A program made the translations under genes and the position numbers. A stretch of DNA of 60,508 nucleotides from Gammaproteobacteria bacterium (GTDB lineage Bacteria > Pseudomonadota > Gammaproteobacteria > Pseudomonadales > Pseudomonadaceae): NCBI GenBank assembly GCA_023475025.1, contig JAMCWB010000013.1, positions 1-60,508 on the forward strand. The letters run 5' to 3'. This document shows, piece by piece, positions 48,200 to 56,516 of this stretch. How positions within the stretch are numbered: position 1 is the first letter of the stretch; the number at the start of each line of letters is the position of its first letter. Under the pieces are notes generated by a model. The model searched no databases, was not told where the DNA came from, and saw only the letters and a program-made list of their open reading frames with translations.

Positions 48200-50200
48200 A
48201 TGCTCAAGGAACGTTTGATCAATCTGTCCCATAATCAGAAGCGTTTGCTGCAGATTTCAGCGGATGTGGTGCTGATCTGGGCGGCGCTGTGGATGGCGCT
48301 TTTTTTGCGTCTGGGCACGGATTCCTGGCTGCTGCCGGATAGTTCGCAGATGTGGCTGTTTGTATTGGCGCCGCTGCTGGCGATTCCGGTGTATGTGAAG
48401 TTGGGCATGTATCGGGCGGTGATGCGCTATTTCGGTAATGAGGCGTTGCTGACCATTACCAAGGCGGTGAGCATCGGCTTTTTTGTCTTTGTGGGTGCTA
48501 TTTTGCTCGGCCGTGACCTCGGCTGGGAGGTGCTCTTTCCGCGTTCGGCGATTTTCAATTTCTGGTGGTTGAGCCTGTTTCTGATTGGCGGGCTGCGCCT
48601 GGCGGTGCGTGAGTATTTTATGGGCGACTGGCTGACCGCCGGTTTGCCTGCGGTGCGCGGTGTGGATAAAACCCCGCAGGAAGGCGGTATGCCGGTGGCT
48701 ATTTACGGTGCCGGGGCGGCGGGTAATCAGCTGCTGGCGTCATTGCGCGTGGGCCGTTTGTATCGCCCGCTCGCCTTTGTGGATGATGATGCCAGCCTGG
48801 TCGGCCGCAGTATTGCCGGTTTGCCGGTGTATTCCTCGCGCCAGATTGCGCAGATGCTGGAGCGCACCGGCGTGCAGGAGGTGTTTCTCGCTATTCCATC
48901 TGCGACGCGCAGTGAGCGCCAGGTGATTCTGGCTAATCTGCAACGCTTTCCGGTGCATGTGCGGACCATTCCGGGGATCATGGATATCGCCAGCGGCAAG
49001 GTGAAGGTGGATGATCTGCAGGAGGTGGACATTGCCGACCTGCTTGGCCGCGATCCGGTGCCGCCGGTGGATGATCTGTTTGCCCGCTGTATTCGTGACC
49101 AAGTGGTGATGGTGACCGGGGCGGGTGGTTCGATCGGTAGTGAGCTGTGCCGTCAGATCATCAACAACCAGCCGAAAACCCTGATTCTGTATGAGCATAA
49201 CGAGTTTGGCCTGTATGCCATTCACAGTGAGCTGCAGGGCTGGATTCGTGCGCAGAAGCTGGATGTGCTCTTGCTGCCGATTCTGGGTTCGATCCGTAAC
49301 CGCACCCGCCTGGAAGACACCATGTGCGCCTGGGGTGTGCAGACGGTTTACCATGCGGCGGCCTACAAGCATGTGCCTATGGTGGAGCACAATATTGCCG
49401 AAGGCATTCACAATAATGTGTTTGGCACCTTGAAGGTGGCGCAGGCGGCGATTCGTTGTAACGTGCCCAATTGCGTGCTGATCTCCACTGACAAGGCGGT
49501 GCGCCCGACTAATGTGATGGGTGCTACCAAGCGCCTGGCGGAGATGGTGCTGCAGGCGCTGAGTTCTGAGCAGGCGCCGCGTTTGCTGGGTGATGACGCC
49601 AGCGTCAGCCAGGTGAACCGTACCCGCTTTACCATGGTGCGCTTTGGTAATGTGCTGGGCTCGTCCGGGTCGGTGATTCCCTTGTTTCGCGAGCAGATCC
49701 GCCGTGGCGGGCCGATTACCGTGACGCATCCGGATATCACCCGTTATTTCATGACCATTCCTGAGGCGGCGCAACTGGTGATCCAGGCCGGTTCCATGGG
49801 CCAGGGCGGCGATGTATTCGTGCTGGATATGGGCGAGCCGGTGACCATTACCGATCTGGCGCGCAAGATGGTGATGTTGTCGGGCTTGAGTGTGCGTGAT
49901 GAGACCAACCCCAACGGTGATATCGCGATTACCTTCTCTGGCCTGCGCCCGGGCGAGAAGTTGTATGAGGAGCTGTTGATTGGCGATAACCCGGAGACCA
50001 CCCAGCACCCGAAAATCCACCGCGCCAATGAAGTCTTCGTGCCCTGGGCAGAACTACACCCGATCCTGCTGACCTTGCAGGATGCGCTGAACGAAGACGA
50101 CTACGAAACCATCCGCGCTCTGCTCCTGAGCACAGTCCAGGGCTACCAACCCAGCAACGGCATCGTCGACCTCATCTACGAAAAACGCAACTCGCAGTAA
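48200..50200 (+). CDS. pglF: PglF/WbpM-type UDP-GlcNAc 4,6-dehydratase
   Basis: A 666-residue inner-membrane enzyme. Four transmembrane helices lie in the first 150 residues. A CoA-binding-like Rossmann region (VAIYGAGAAGNQLLASL) comes next, and the catalytic SDR domain has VTGAGGSIGSELCRQI (about 307-322) and STDKAVRPTNVMGATK (MxxxK active site). It makes UDP-2-acetamido-2,6-dideoxy-4-ketoglucose, the precursor used by PglE. In Pseudomonas the homologue WbpM closes O-antigen clusters, as here. It is isolated from pglE by 9 kb of TA and defence cargo, so it must be co-expressed across the insert or have its own promoter. Confidence 0.95.
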   Translation: MLKERLINLSHNQKRLLQISADVVLIWAALWMALFLRLGTDSWLLPDSSQMWLFVLAPLLAIPVYVKLGMYRAVMRYFGNEALLTITKAVSIGFFVFVGAILLGRDLGWEVLFPRSAIFNFWWLSLFLIGGLRLAVREYFMGDWLTAGLPAVRGVDKTPQEGGMPVAIYGAGAAGNQLLASLRVGRLYRPLAFVDDDASLVGRSIAGLPVYSSRQIAQMLERTGVQEVFLAIPSATRSERQVILANLQRFPVHVRTIPGIMDIASGKVKVDDLQEVDIADLLGRDPVPPVDDLFARCIRDQVVMVTGAGGSIGSELCRQIINNQPKTLILYEHNEFGLYAIHSELQGWIRAQKLDVLLLPILGSIRNRTRLEDTMCAWGVQTVYHAAAYKHVPMVEHNIAEGIHNNVFGTLKVAQAAIRCNVPNCVLISTDKAVRPTNVMGATKRLAEMVLQALSSEQAPRLLGDDASVSQVNRTRFTMVRFGNVLGSSGSVIPLFREQIRRGGPITVTHPDITRYFMTIPEAAQLVIQAGSMGQGGDVFVLDMGEPVTITDLARKMVMLSGLSVRDETNPNGDIAITFSGLRPGEKLYEELLIGDNPETTQHPKIHRANEVFVPWAELHPILLTLQDALNEDDYETIRALLLSTVQGYQPSNGIVDLIYEKRNSQ

Positions 50201-50204
50201 GATC

Positions 50205-50410
50205 GGGGTCAGGTCTTGCGTTTTGCCTTTTTCAATGGATTGCCATGGCGCTTCACGCTTCGTAATGACGGGTTAAGGGGTGGTGCTTTGGGCGGGCACG
50301 GCATGCCGTGCCCCTTGACGGCGGGGTGCTGTCCTTCCCGGTGGGGGTGGCATGGTGCTTCCCCGGAAACTCAGACGATGGGGATGGGTTGCTGGGAATG
50401 TCGAGCTAGC
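50205..50410 (+). repeat. Composite repeat, GGCACGGCATGCCGTGCC palindrome and hairpin half-units
   Basis: The composite unit covers 50205-50272, starting 5 bp after pglF. The perfect palindrome GGCACGGCATGCCGTGCC is at about 50296-50313; a degenerate GACGGCGGGG-type unit and TGGGAATGTCGAGC follow. Confidence 0.85.
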
Positions 50411-50461
50411 CCAGGGTTCACAGTGCTCGTTTCTGAGAATGTCGCAATACAAACAGGGAGT

Positions 50462-50479
50462 TGTAGTCAAAAAACTACA
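50462..50479. promoter_or_regulatory. Inverted repeat TGTAGT-N6-ACTACA before the DUF891-type TA pair
   Basis: Six-base perfect arms, 11 nt upstream of the toxin ATG and partly overlapping the expected core promoter; candidate autoregulatory operator. Confidence 0.4.
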
Positions 50480-50490
50480 TAAGGCTTATC

Positions 50491-50787
50491 ATGGACGTTA
50501 AGCAAACAGAAACCTTTCGTAAATGGGAGCACAGACTCCGAGATCAGCGCGCAAAAGCCTTGATAGCTGCTCGTATCTTTCGTTTGGCTAATGGCCTGGC
50601 CGGTGATGTGAAGGCTGTTGGTATGGGCATAAGCGAAATGCGTATTCACCATGGCCCAGGTTATCGGATCTATTTCAAGCAGCGTGGGAATGAAGTCATT
50701 ATTCTTTTATGTGGTGGTGATAAAAGCTCTCAACAAGCAGATATCAGCACTGCGCAGCGTCTGGCAGCAGAATGGGAGGCGTTATGA
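50491..50787 (+). CDS. RelE/ParE-superfamily toxin (addiction-module killer, DUF891 type)
   Basis: A 98-residue toxin. It has TETFRKWEHRLRDQRAKALIAARIFRLANGLAGDVKAVGMGISEMRIHHGPGYRIYFKQRGNEVIILLCGGDKSSQQADI, the standard order of motifs in the killer-protein family (PGYRIYF and LxxGGDKxxQxxDI). AAGG site before the ATG. The stop overlaps the antitoxin start by 4 bp. Confidence 0.93.
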   Translation: MDVKQTETFRKWEHRLRDQRAKALIAARIFRLANGLAGDVKAVGMGISEMRIHHGPGYRIYFKQRGNEVIILLCGGDKSSQQADISTAQRLAAEWEAL

Positions 50788-51077
50788 GTGAGAAAATCTA
50801 TGATTATGATCCTTCTGTAGCGCTTGATAGTGAGCAGGCAATTGCCGTGTTTCTGGCTGATGCGCTGGAAACAGGAGACGCTGCATATATCGCCAAAGCT
50901 ATGGGGGTCGTTGCCCGGGCCAAGGGAATGACTCAACTTGCGAATGAGACAGGCTTGTCGCGTGAGCAGTTGTACCGTTCGTTTAGTGAGCAAGGGAATC
51001 CGACGTTAAAAACGATGCTTGCTGTGATGCGTGCTTTGGGCGTTGAGCTCACCGCGCGACCGCATCATCCCGCATAG
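50784..51077 (+). CDS. Addiction-module antidote (HTH) protein
   Basis: A 97-residue antitoxin: DYDPSVALDSEQAIAVFLADALETGDAAYIAKAMGVVARAKGMTQLANETGLSREQLYRSFSEQGNPTLKTMLAVMRALGVEL. This is the usual partner of DUF891-type toxins, with a C-terminal HTH. ATG 50784 overlaps the toxin stop (ATGA). Confidence 0.93.
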   Translation: MSEKIYDYDPSVALDSEQAIAVFLADALETGDAAYIAKAMGVVARAKGMTQLANETGLSREQLYRSFSEQGNPTLKTMLAVMRALGVELTARPHHPA

Positions 51078-51079
51078 CC

Positions 51080-51385
51080 GGGGTCGGGTCTTCTCTTTGC
51101 CTTTTAGAATGGATTGCCACGCCGCTGCGCGGCTCGCAATGACGGGGTGGTTGGGGGAGGGGTAGTGCTTTGGGCGGGCACAGCATGCCGTGCTCCTACG
51201 ATGGCGGGGACGCCGTCCTTTGCAGCGGGCACGGCATGGTGTGGCCCTTCAGCGGCGGGGGTGCCGTCCTTCCCAGAAACCCAGAGACGGCGGGATGGGT
51301 TTTGGGGTTGCTGGGAGTGTCGAGCTTCTGCTCGACATCAGGGCCTTTGGACGGCGAGGACGCCGTCCTTCCCAGTAAAGCGAGA
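51080..51385 (+). repeat. Composite repeat, palindromes and double-hairpin units
   Basis: The composite unit starts at 51080, only 3 bp after the antidote stop. GGGCACAGCATGCCGTGC-type and GGCACGGCATGGTGTGGCC-type elements, GGCGGGGACGCCGTCC, TGTCGAGCTTCTGCTCGACA and GGACGGCGAGGACGCCGTCC follow. No gene is visible in 51078-51467. Confidence 0.87.
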
Positions 51386-51467
51386 GCTTCTCAAAGAGGA
51401 GTTGTAGTGGATTGCTGCAATTGTGGCTTTACGCTACGCTATGGAAGATTCACCACGGGAGGTATCC

Positions 51468-51689
51468 ATGGCTACAAACAGCATCCGCCTGGATCAAGCA
51501 CTTATTGAAAAAGCCACCATCATGGCAAAAGCGCTGGATCGCACGACGCCCAAGCAAATAGAGCACTGGGCAAAAATTGGTGAGATGATGGAAGACAATC
51601 CGGACTTGCCCTACGCTTTTGTCAAACAAGCCATTATTGCGCAGGCAGAGCGGGAAGCCGGCAAGCTAGAGGCCTATGACTTTGGTTAA
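51468..51689 (+). CDS. ParD-like antitoxin
   Basis: A 73-residue protein: TNSIRLDQALIEKATIMAKALDRTTPKQIEHWAKIGEMMEDNPDLPYAFVKQAI. This pattern (RTxxKQIEHWAxIG...NPDLxxxFV) is that of the ParD-like antitoxins paired with RelE-type toxins. Ribosome site GGAGG before ATG 51468. It overlaps the toxin gene by 14 bp. Confidence 0.88.
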   Translation: MATNSIRLDQALIEKATIMAKALDRTTPKQIEHWAKIGEMMEDNPDLPYAFVKQAIIAQAEREAGKLEAYDFG

Positions 51690-51966
51690 GGCTGTCGGTG
51701 TACTGCAAACCCCTTCTTTCAAGAAAGCCGTCAAGAAACTCAATCCCAATCAAAAGAAAGACCTTGATCAGGCGGTCAAGGAATTGATGGGTAATCCAGG
51801 CATGGGTGAGCAGAAAAAGGGCGATCTTGCCTTTCTGCGCGTCTACAAATTCAAGATGAATAAACAATTGACGCTGCTGGGTTACAGTTTTGATGAGGGC
51901 AATCTTATTCTTGAGTTACTGGCGCTGGGTGCGCATGAGAATTTCTATCGCGATCTCAAACGTTAG
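51676..51966 (+). CDS. RelE/ParE-family toxin
   Basis: A 96-residue toxin: LQTPSFKKAVKKLNPNQKKDLDQAVKELMGNPGMGEQKKGDLAFLRVYKFKMNKQLTLLGYSFDEGNLILELLALGAHENFYRDLKR. The final LLxxGxHENFYRDLK is a well-known signature of this RelE subgroup. Complete. A composite repeat begins 7 bp after the stop. Confidence 0.93.
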   Translation: MTLVKAVGVLQTPSFKKAVKKLNPNQKKDLDQAVKELMGNPGMGEQKKGDLAFLRVYKFKMNKQLTLLGYSFDEGNLILELLALGAHENFYRDLKR

Positions 51967-51972
51967 TAAACC

Positions 51973-52440
51973 GGGGTCAGGTCTTGCGTTTTGCCTTTTT
52001 AGAATGGATTGCCACGGCCCTGCGGGCCTCGCAATGACGGGGTGTGTGGGGTGAGGGCCGGTGCTTTGGGCGGGCACGGCATGCCGTGCCCCTACGACGG
52101 CGGGGGCGCCGTCCTTCCCAGGGAGTGCCGGGTTTGGTTTTTGCTGGGAATGTCGAGCTTCTGCTCGACATCAGGGCCTTTGGACGGCGGGGACGCCGTC
52201 CTTCCCAGTGGGCACGGCATGCCGCCCCCACCGTGGTGGTGAGCCGTCCTTCCCGGAAATCCAGAGATCATGAGGATGGGTTTTGGGGTTGCTGGGAGTG
52301 TCGAGCTTCTGCTCGATATCAGGGGCCTTTGGACGGCGGGGACGCCGTCCTTCCCAGGGAGTGCCGGGTTTGGTTTTTGCTGGGAATGTCGAGCTTCTGC
52401 TCGACAGCAGGGCCCGCTGGACGGCGGGGACGGTGTGGCT
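51973..52440 (+). repeat. Last composite repeat and a run of palindromic units before manB
   Basis: Composite unit 51973-52042, then GGGCACGGCATGCCGTGCCC near 52073, hairpins GGACGGCGGGGACGCCGTCC near 52182 and 52331, and TGTCGAGCTTCTGCTCGACA near 52151 and 52387. Two of the units are nearly identical over more than 70 bp (52115-52210 and 52352-52440). The 563-bp gap holds no gene. Confidence 0.88.
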
Positions 52441-52529
52441 GAGGGGCGGTGATGCTTTGACCCTTTGGCGCTAGGGGCTGGTATCCTTTTTGCTTTATCT
52501 CTTCTTTCGAATCTTTTTCTGGGGTTGTT

Positions 52530-53942
52530 ATGACTGGTTTGACCTGTTTCAAGGCCTATGACATTCGCGGGCAGCTGGGTTCTCAGTTGAATGAGGACAT
52601 TGCCTACCGGATTGCGCGGGCGTTTGCGCGCTTTCTCAAGCCGCGGCGGATTGTGCTGGGTGGGGATGTGCGTGAGACCTCGGAAAGCCTGAAGGCGGCG
52701 CTGGCCAATGGGTTGCGCGATGAGGGGGTGGATGTGCTTGATCTGGGCCTGGCCGGGACTGAGGAGGTCTACTTTGCGACCTTCCACCTGGGGGTCGATG
52801 GCGGCATTGAGGTGACGGCGTCGCACAATCCGATCGATTACAACGGCTTCAAGCTGGTCAAGGAAGGTGCGCGGCCGATTTCAGCCGATACCGGGTTGGC
52901 AGATATCAAGGCGATGGCGGAGCAGATGGCGTTTGCGCTGGTGGATGGGCGTGATCCGTCGGTGCCGGATGATCAGCGCGGCACGTATCAACAGGTGAAC
53001 CCGCGTGCAGACTACATCGAGCATTTGCTGGGCTATATCAACCCGTCGCGGATTACCCCGCTCAAGCTGGTGGTGAATGCGGGCAACGGGGCAGCGGGAC
53101 CGGCGGTGGATGCGCTGGAGGCGGCGTTCAAGGCGCGGGCGATTCCCATCGAGCTGATCAAGATCTGCCATGAGCCGGACGGCACTTTCCCTAATGGTAT
53201 CCCCAATCCGCTGTTGATTGAAAACCGCAGCATGACCAGTGATGCGGTCCTGGCGCACAAGGCGGATATGGGGATTGCCTGGGATGGCGATTTTGACCGT
53301 TGTTTCCTGTTTGATGAGCAGGGTCGTTTTATCGAAGGCTATTACATTGTTGGCTTGCTCGCCGAGGCGTTTTTGCAGAAGGAGCCGGGGGCGCGCATCA
53401 TCCATGACCCGCGTCTGGTGTGGAATACCCTGGAGCAGGTGGCGGCCAATGGCGGTGTGGCAGTGCAGACCAAGGCTGGGCATGCCTTTATCAAGGAGCG
53501 CATGCGCCTGGAGGATGCCGCCTATGGCGGCGAGATGAGTGCGCACCATTACTTTCGGGATTTTGCCTACTGCGATAGCGGCATGATTCCCTGGTTGTTG
53601 GTGGTGGAGCTGGTATGCCGCAAGGGTGAGCCGTTGTCGGCGTTGGTGGATAAGCGGATTGCTGCTTTCCCGTCGTCAGGTGAGATTAATCTTACCGTGA
53701 GCGATGCTGGTGCGGTGATTGCGGTGATTGCGGCGATTGAGGCGCAGTTTACGCCGGGGGCGGTGGATGTGGATTATACCGATGGGCTGAGCATCAGTTT
53801 TGCGGATTGGCGGTTTAATCTGCGGGCGTCGAATACCGAGCCGGTGATTCGGTTGAATGTGGAGAGCCGGGGGGATGCGGCTTTGATGCAGGCGAAGACG
53901 GATGCGTTGTTGGTGGCGATTGATGGGGTTGGTGTCGATTGA
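52530..53942 (+). CDS. manB: Phosphomannomutase (ManB/AlgC-type phosphohexomutase)
   Basis: A 470-residue alpha-D-phosphohexomutase. The active serine lies in [14 protein letters not shown], the metal loop is [13 protein letters not shown], and the sugar-binding [10 protein letters not shown] loop and C-terminal [14 protein letters not shown] phosphate loop are all present. It interconverts mannose-6-P and mannose-1-P, and in pseudomonads often glucose phosphates too, supplying glucose-1-P to GalU and RfbA. It opens a block of central nucleotide-sugar genes. Confidence 0.93.
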   Translation: MTGLTCFKAYDIRGQLGSQLNEDIAYRIARAFARFLKPRRIVLGGDVRETSESLKAALANGLRDEGVDVLDLGLAGTEEVYFATFHLGVDGGIEVTASHNPIDYNGFKLVKEGARPISADTGLADIKAMAEQMAFALVDGRDPSVPDDQRGTYQQVNPRADYIEHLLGYINPSRITPLKLVVNAGNGAAGPAVDALEAAFKARAIPIELIKICHEPDGTFPNGIPNPLLIENRSMTSDAVLAHKADMGIAWDGDFDRCFLFDEQGRFIEGYYIVGLLAEAFLQKEPGARIIHDPRLVWNTLEQVAANGGVAVQTKAGHAFIKERMRLEDAAYGGEMSAHHYFRDFAYCDSGMIPWLLVVELVCRKGEPLSALVDKRIAAFPSSGEINLTVSDAGAVIAVIAAIEAQFTPGAVDVDYTDGLSISFADWRFNLRASNTEPVIRLNVESRGDAALMQAKTDALLVAIDGVGVD

Positions 53943-53967
53943 AACCTTTGGCAGCCCTGCGGGCTGC

Positions 53968-54262
53968 TTGCCGAATGCAATTCGGCGTTCCCAGGCTCGA
54001 GGCTGCTGGACGGAGGGGATGCCGTCCTTCCCAGCGGGCACGGCACGCCGTGCCCCTGCAACGGCGGGGGGCCGTCCTTCCCGGGTGTGCTGGGTCTGGT
54101 TTTGCTGGGAATGTCGAGCTTCCGCTCGACAAAGCGGGCACGGCATGCCGTGCCCCTGCAATGGCTGGGACGCCGTCCTTCCCGGGTGTGCTGGGTTTGG
54201 GTTTGCTGGGAATGTCGAGCTTCCGCTCGACAAAGCGGGCACGGCATGCCGTGCCCCTACAA
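53968..54262 (+). repeat. Hairpin block with about 100-bp tandem units between manB and galU
   Basis: A GCCGAATGCAATTCGGC hairpin near 53972 and a GGACGGAGGGGATGCCGTCC unit are followed by tandem units starting at 54034, 54134 and 54235 (last partial). Each unit has the GGCACGGC(A)TGCCGTGCC-type palindrome, a CCGTCCTTCCC half-unit and TGTCGAGCTTCCGCTCGACA. No gene is present. Confidence 0.9.
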
Positions 54263-54332
54263 CCCGGCTAGGGGGTACTGGCATGCTTTCTGCCTGTATG
54301 ATGTTGTCTGGATTGAATAAAAGGATGCTGTT

Positions 54333-55211
54333 GTGAAAGTAACCAAGGCGGTGCTGCCCGTTGCTGGGCTGGGTACGCGTTTCTTGCCGGCGAGCAAGGC
54401 GATTCCGAAAGAGATGGTCACTGTGGTCGATAAGCCGGTGATCCAGTATGTGGTGGAAGAGGCGCTGGCCGCCGGGATCAATGAGATTGTGTTGGTGACC
54501 CATTCCAGCAAGAAGGCGATCGAGGATCACTTTGATGTGAACTACGAGCTGGAGGCTGAGCTGGAGCGCCGCGGTAAGGATGCGCTGCTGGAGGTGCTCA
54601 AGCAGACCACGCCGCCGGGCCTGAAGGTGACCTCGGTACGGCAGGGCAAGGCGCTGGGTCTGGGCCATGCGGTGGCCTGTGCGCGGCCGATTGTTGGCGA
54701 TGCGCCCTTTGCGGTGCTGTTGCCGGACGTGCTGGTCGGCCAAAGCGGCTCAACCGTGGACCTGGCCGATATGACGGCGCGCTTCAATGCCAGCGGTCAT
54801 GCGCAGATCATGGTGGAGCCGGTGCCCGAGGAACGGGTGCACCAATATGGTGTGGTCGACCTGCAGGGCGCTGAATTGGTGCCCGGTGCGGTCGCACCCA
54901 TGCAGCGGATTGTCGAGAAACCCAAGCGCGAAGAGGCGCCGTCGAACCTGTCCGTGGTTGGCCGTTATATTCTGCCGGCACGTATTTTCGAGTTGCTGGA
55001 CCAGACCGGGCCCGGTGCCGGTAACGAGATTCAGCTGACCGATGCGATTGCAAGCCTGCTCGGTGAGCAGACGGTGGAAGCCTACCGCATCAAGGGCCGT
55101 TCTTATGATTGCGGCAACAAGCTGGGTTACCTGGAAGCAACGCTGGCGCATGCGGCGGCCCACCCGGAGCTGGGTGAGGACTTCCGTGCCTTGCTGAAAG
55201 ATTACCGCTGA
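54333..55211 (+). CDS. galU: UTP-glucose-1-phosphate uridylyltransferase
   Basis: A 292-residue enzyme making UDP-glucose. It has VLPVAGLGTRFLPASKAIPKEMVTVVDKPVIQYVVEEA, VRQGKALGLGHAVACA, VLLPDVLVG and the EKPKREEAPSN motif, complete to the C-terminal GNKLGYLEATLAHA. GTG start at 54333 preceded by AAGGATG. Its product serves ugd and other sugar enzymes in this cluster. Confidence 0.96.
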   Translation: MKVTKAVLPVAGLGTRFLPASKAIPKEMVTVVDKPVIQYVVEEALAAGINEIVLVTHSSKKAIEDHFDVNYELEAELERRGKDALLEVLKQTTPPGLKVTSVRQGKALGLGHAVACARPIVGDAPFAVLLPDVLVGQSGSTVDLADMTARFNASGHAQIMVEPVPEERVHQYGVVDLQGAELVPGAVAPMQRIVEKPKREEAPSNLSVVGRYILPARIFELLDQTGPGAGNEIQLTDAIASLLGEQTVEAYRIKGRSYDCGNKLGYLEATLAHAAAHPELGEDFRALLKDYR

Positions 55212-55232
55212 CAGGCGCTGCAAGGAGCACGC

Positions 55233-56516
55233 ATGAAACTGGATGTATATGGCGAGAGCCTGTGTGCCCTGGTGGCATCGGCGGCGTTGGCGTCGACGGG
55301 TCACCAGGTGGTGCTACACATGCCGGAAGGCGACGCGCGAACTGGTGTGCTGGCCGGTGATTGCCCGTTCCGAGAGCCGGGGCTGAGTGAGTTTCTGATC
55401 GAGCAGCAAGCGGCCGGACGCTTGCAATTGGCGGATTTTGCCGCTTTGCCCGATAGCGAAGAGGCGGTGATCTGGCTGGCCTTGTTGCCTGGGCAGTTTG
55501 AGTTTGCCCAGCGCTTGCTGGCGCGCTTGCCGGTGCATCCGCAGCGCTTGGTGGTCAATCAGTCGACTTTTCCGGTGGGTAGTAGCGAACTGCTGCAAAA
55601 GGCTTTAAACAGCGCCCATGCGGACGGGTCTGGTGCTGTGGTGGCGCTGCCGGATTTGCTGACCGAGGGTGGCGCGCTGCAGGGCTTTTTACGTGCCGAG
55701 CAGTGGCTGCTTGGCGGGGAAGAGGACTGGGCGCTGGGGCTGACAACCGAGCTGCTGCGCCCCTATAACCGTCGTCGCGATAACATTCAGCGTATGCGCT
55801 CGCGCGAGGCGGAATTCACCAAGCTGGCGATTACCGGCATGCTGGCTACCCGCCTGAGTTATATGAATGATATGGCCAATCTGGCCGATGTGCTCGATGT
55901 GGATATCGAACGTGTGCGCCAGGGTATGGGTGCGGATGCGCGTATCGGTGAGGCTTATTTGTACCCAGGTTGCGGCTTTGGTGGCCTGAAGTTTTCCCGC
56001 GATGTGATGAGTCTGGCGGAAACCCTGGTTGAAGGCGGCATGCCGGCGCGCTTGCTGGACGAGGTGTTGCGCATCAATGAGCGACAGAAAGAGCTGCTGT
56101 TCCGTAAGCTCTGGCAGCATTACCGGGCGGATCTGAAAGGCCGCAAGGTGGCGATCTGGGGTGGGGCGTTCAAGCCCGAATCTGCGCGTATCGACAATGC
56201 GCCGGTATTGCCCTTGCTGGAGGCGCTGTGGGCGCAGGGTGTCGAGGTGCATGTGCATGATCCGCGTGCCTTACCCGCGCTGCGGGCCTGGGCTGGCGAG
56301 CGGGCAGATCTGGTCTTGCATGAGGACCCTTACGCGGCGCTCCAAGGGGTCGATGCCCTGTTGCTGGTCACCGAATGGAAGCCCTTCTGGAGTCCTGACT
56401 TCCCGCGGATGCGTGCAGCGATGCGCGAGGCGGTGTTGCTCGATGGGCGCAATATCTGGGATCCGGCCTTTGTGCAGCACAGTGGCTTTGTTTATTACGG
56501 CATAGGACGGCACTGA
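55233..56516 (+). CDS. UDP-glucose/GDP-mannose dehydrogenase homologue lacking catalytic residues
   Basis: A 427-residue protein with the three-domain UDP-sugar dehydrogenase layout, but degenerate. The N-terminal GxGYVG is replaced by YGESLCA (no glycine-rich loop). SPEFLREG reads LPDLLTEG (Glu to Asp). The helix with catalytic Lys/Asn reads [12 protein letters not shown] (the Asn is Thr). The GGSCFPKD motif reads GGLKFSRD, so the catalytic Cys is Lys at residue 253. The STVPVG loop survives as STFPVG. The protein is full length and in an operon with galU and pgi, so it is under selection but probably not as an oxidoreductase. A regulatory or scaffolding role is possible. Confidence 0.88.
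   Translation: MKLDVYGESLCALVASAALASTGHQVVLHMPEGDARTGVLAGDCPFREPGLSEFLIEQQAAGRLQLADFAALPDSEEAVIWLALLPGQFEFAQRLLARLPVHPQRLVVNQSTFPVGSSELLQKALNSAHADGSGAVVALPDLLTEGGALQGFLRAEQWLLGGEEDWALGLTTELLRPYNRRRDNIQRMRSREAEFTKLAITGMLATRLSYMNDMANLADVLDVDIERVRQGMGADARIGEAYLYPGCGFGGLKFSRDVMSLAETLVEGGMPARLLDEVLRINERQKELLFRKLWQHYRADLKGRKVAIWGGAFKPESARIDNAPVLPLLEALWAQGVEVHVHDPRALPALRAWAGERADLVLHEDPYAALQGVDALLLVTEWKPFWSPDFPRMRAAMREAVLLDGRNIWDPAFVQHSGFVYYGIGRH

Noticed and set aside
48740-50020. 426-codon open frame opposite pglF
   Set aside because: Antisense of a well-conserved dehydratase; composition (many His, Arg, Gln) is typical of a reverse-strand shadow.
41066-52042. Integron or superintegron cassette array
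   Set aside because: The one-operon-per-repeat layout is similar, but I see no integrase gene and no paired attC core sites; the repeats are REP-like palindromes and operons face both ways.
52092-52826. Open frame of 244 codons on the minus strand before manB
   Set aside because: It runs through repeat hairpins and the antisense of manB; repeated tracts such as RRPSKG and AVEQKLDIPSK come from the repeats.
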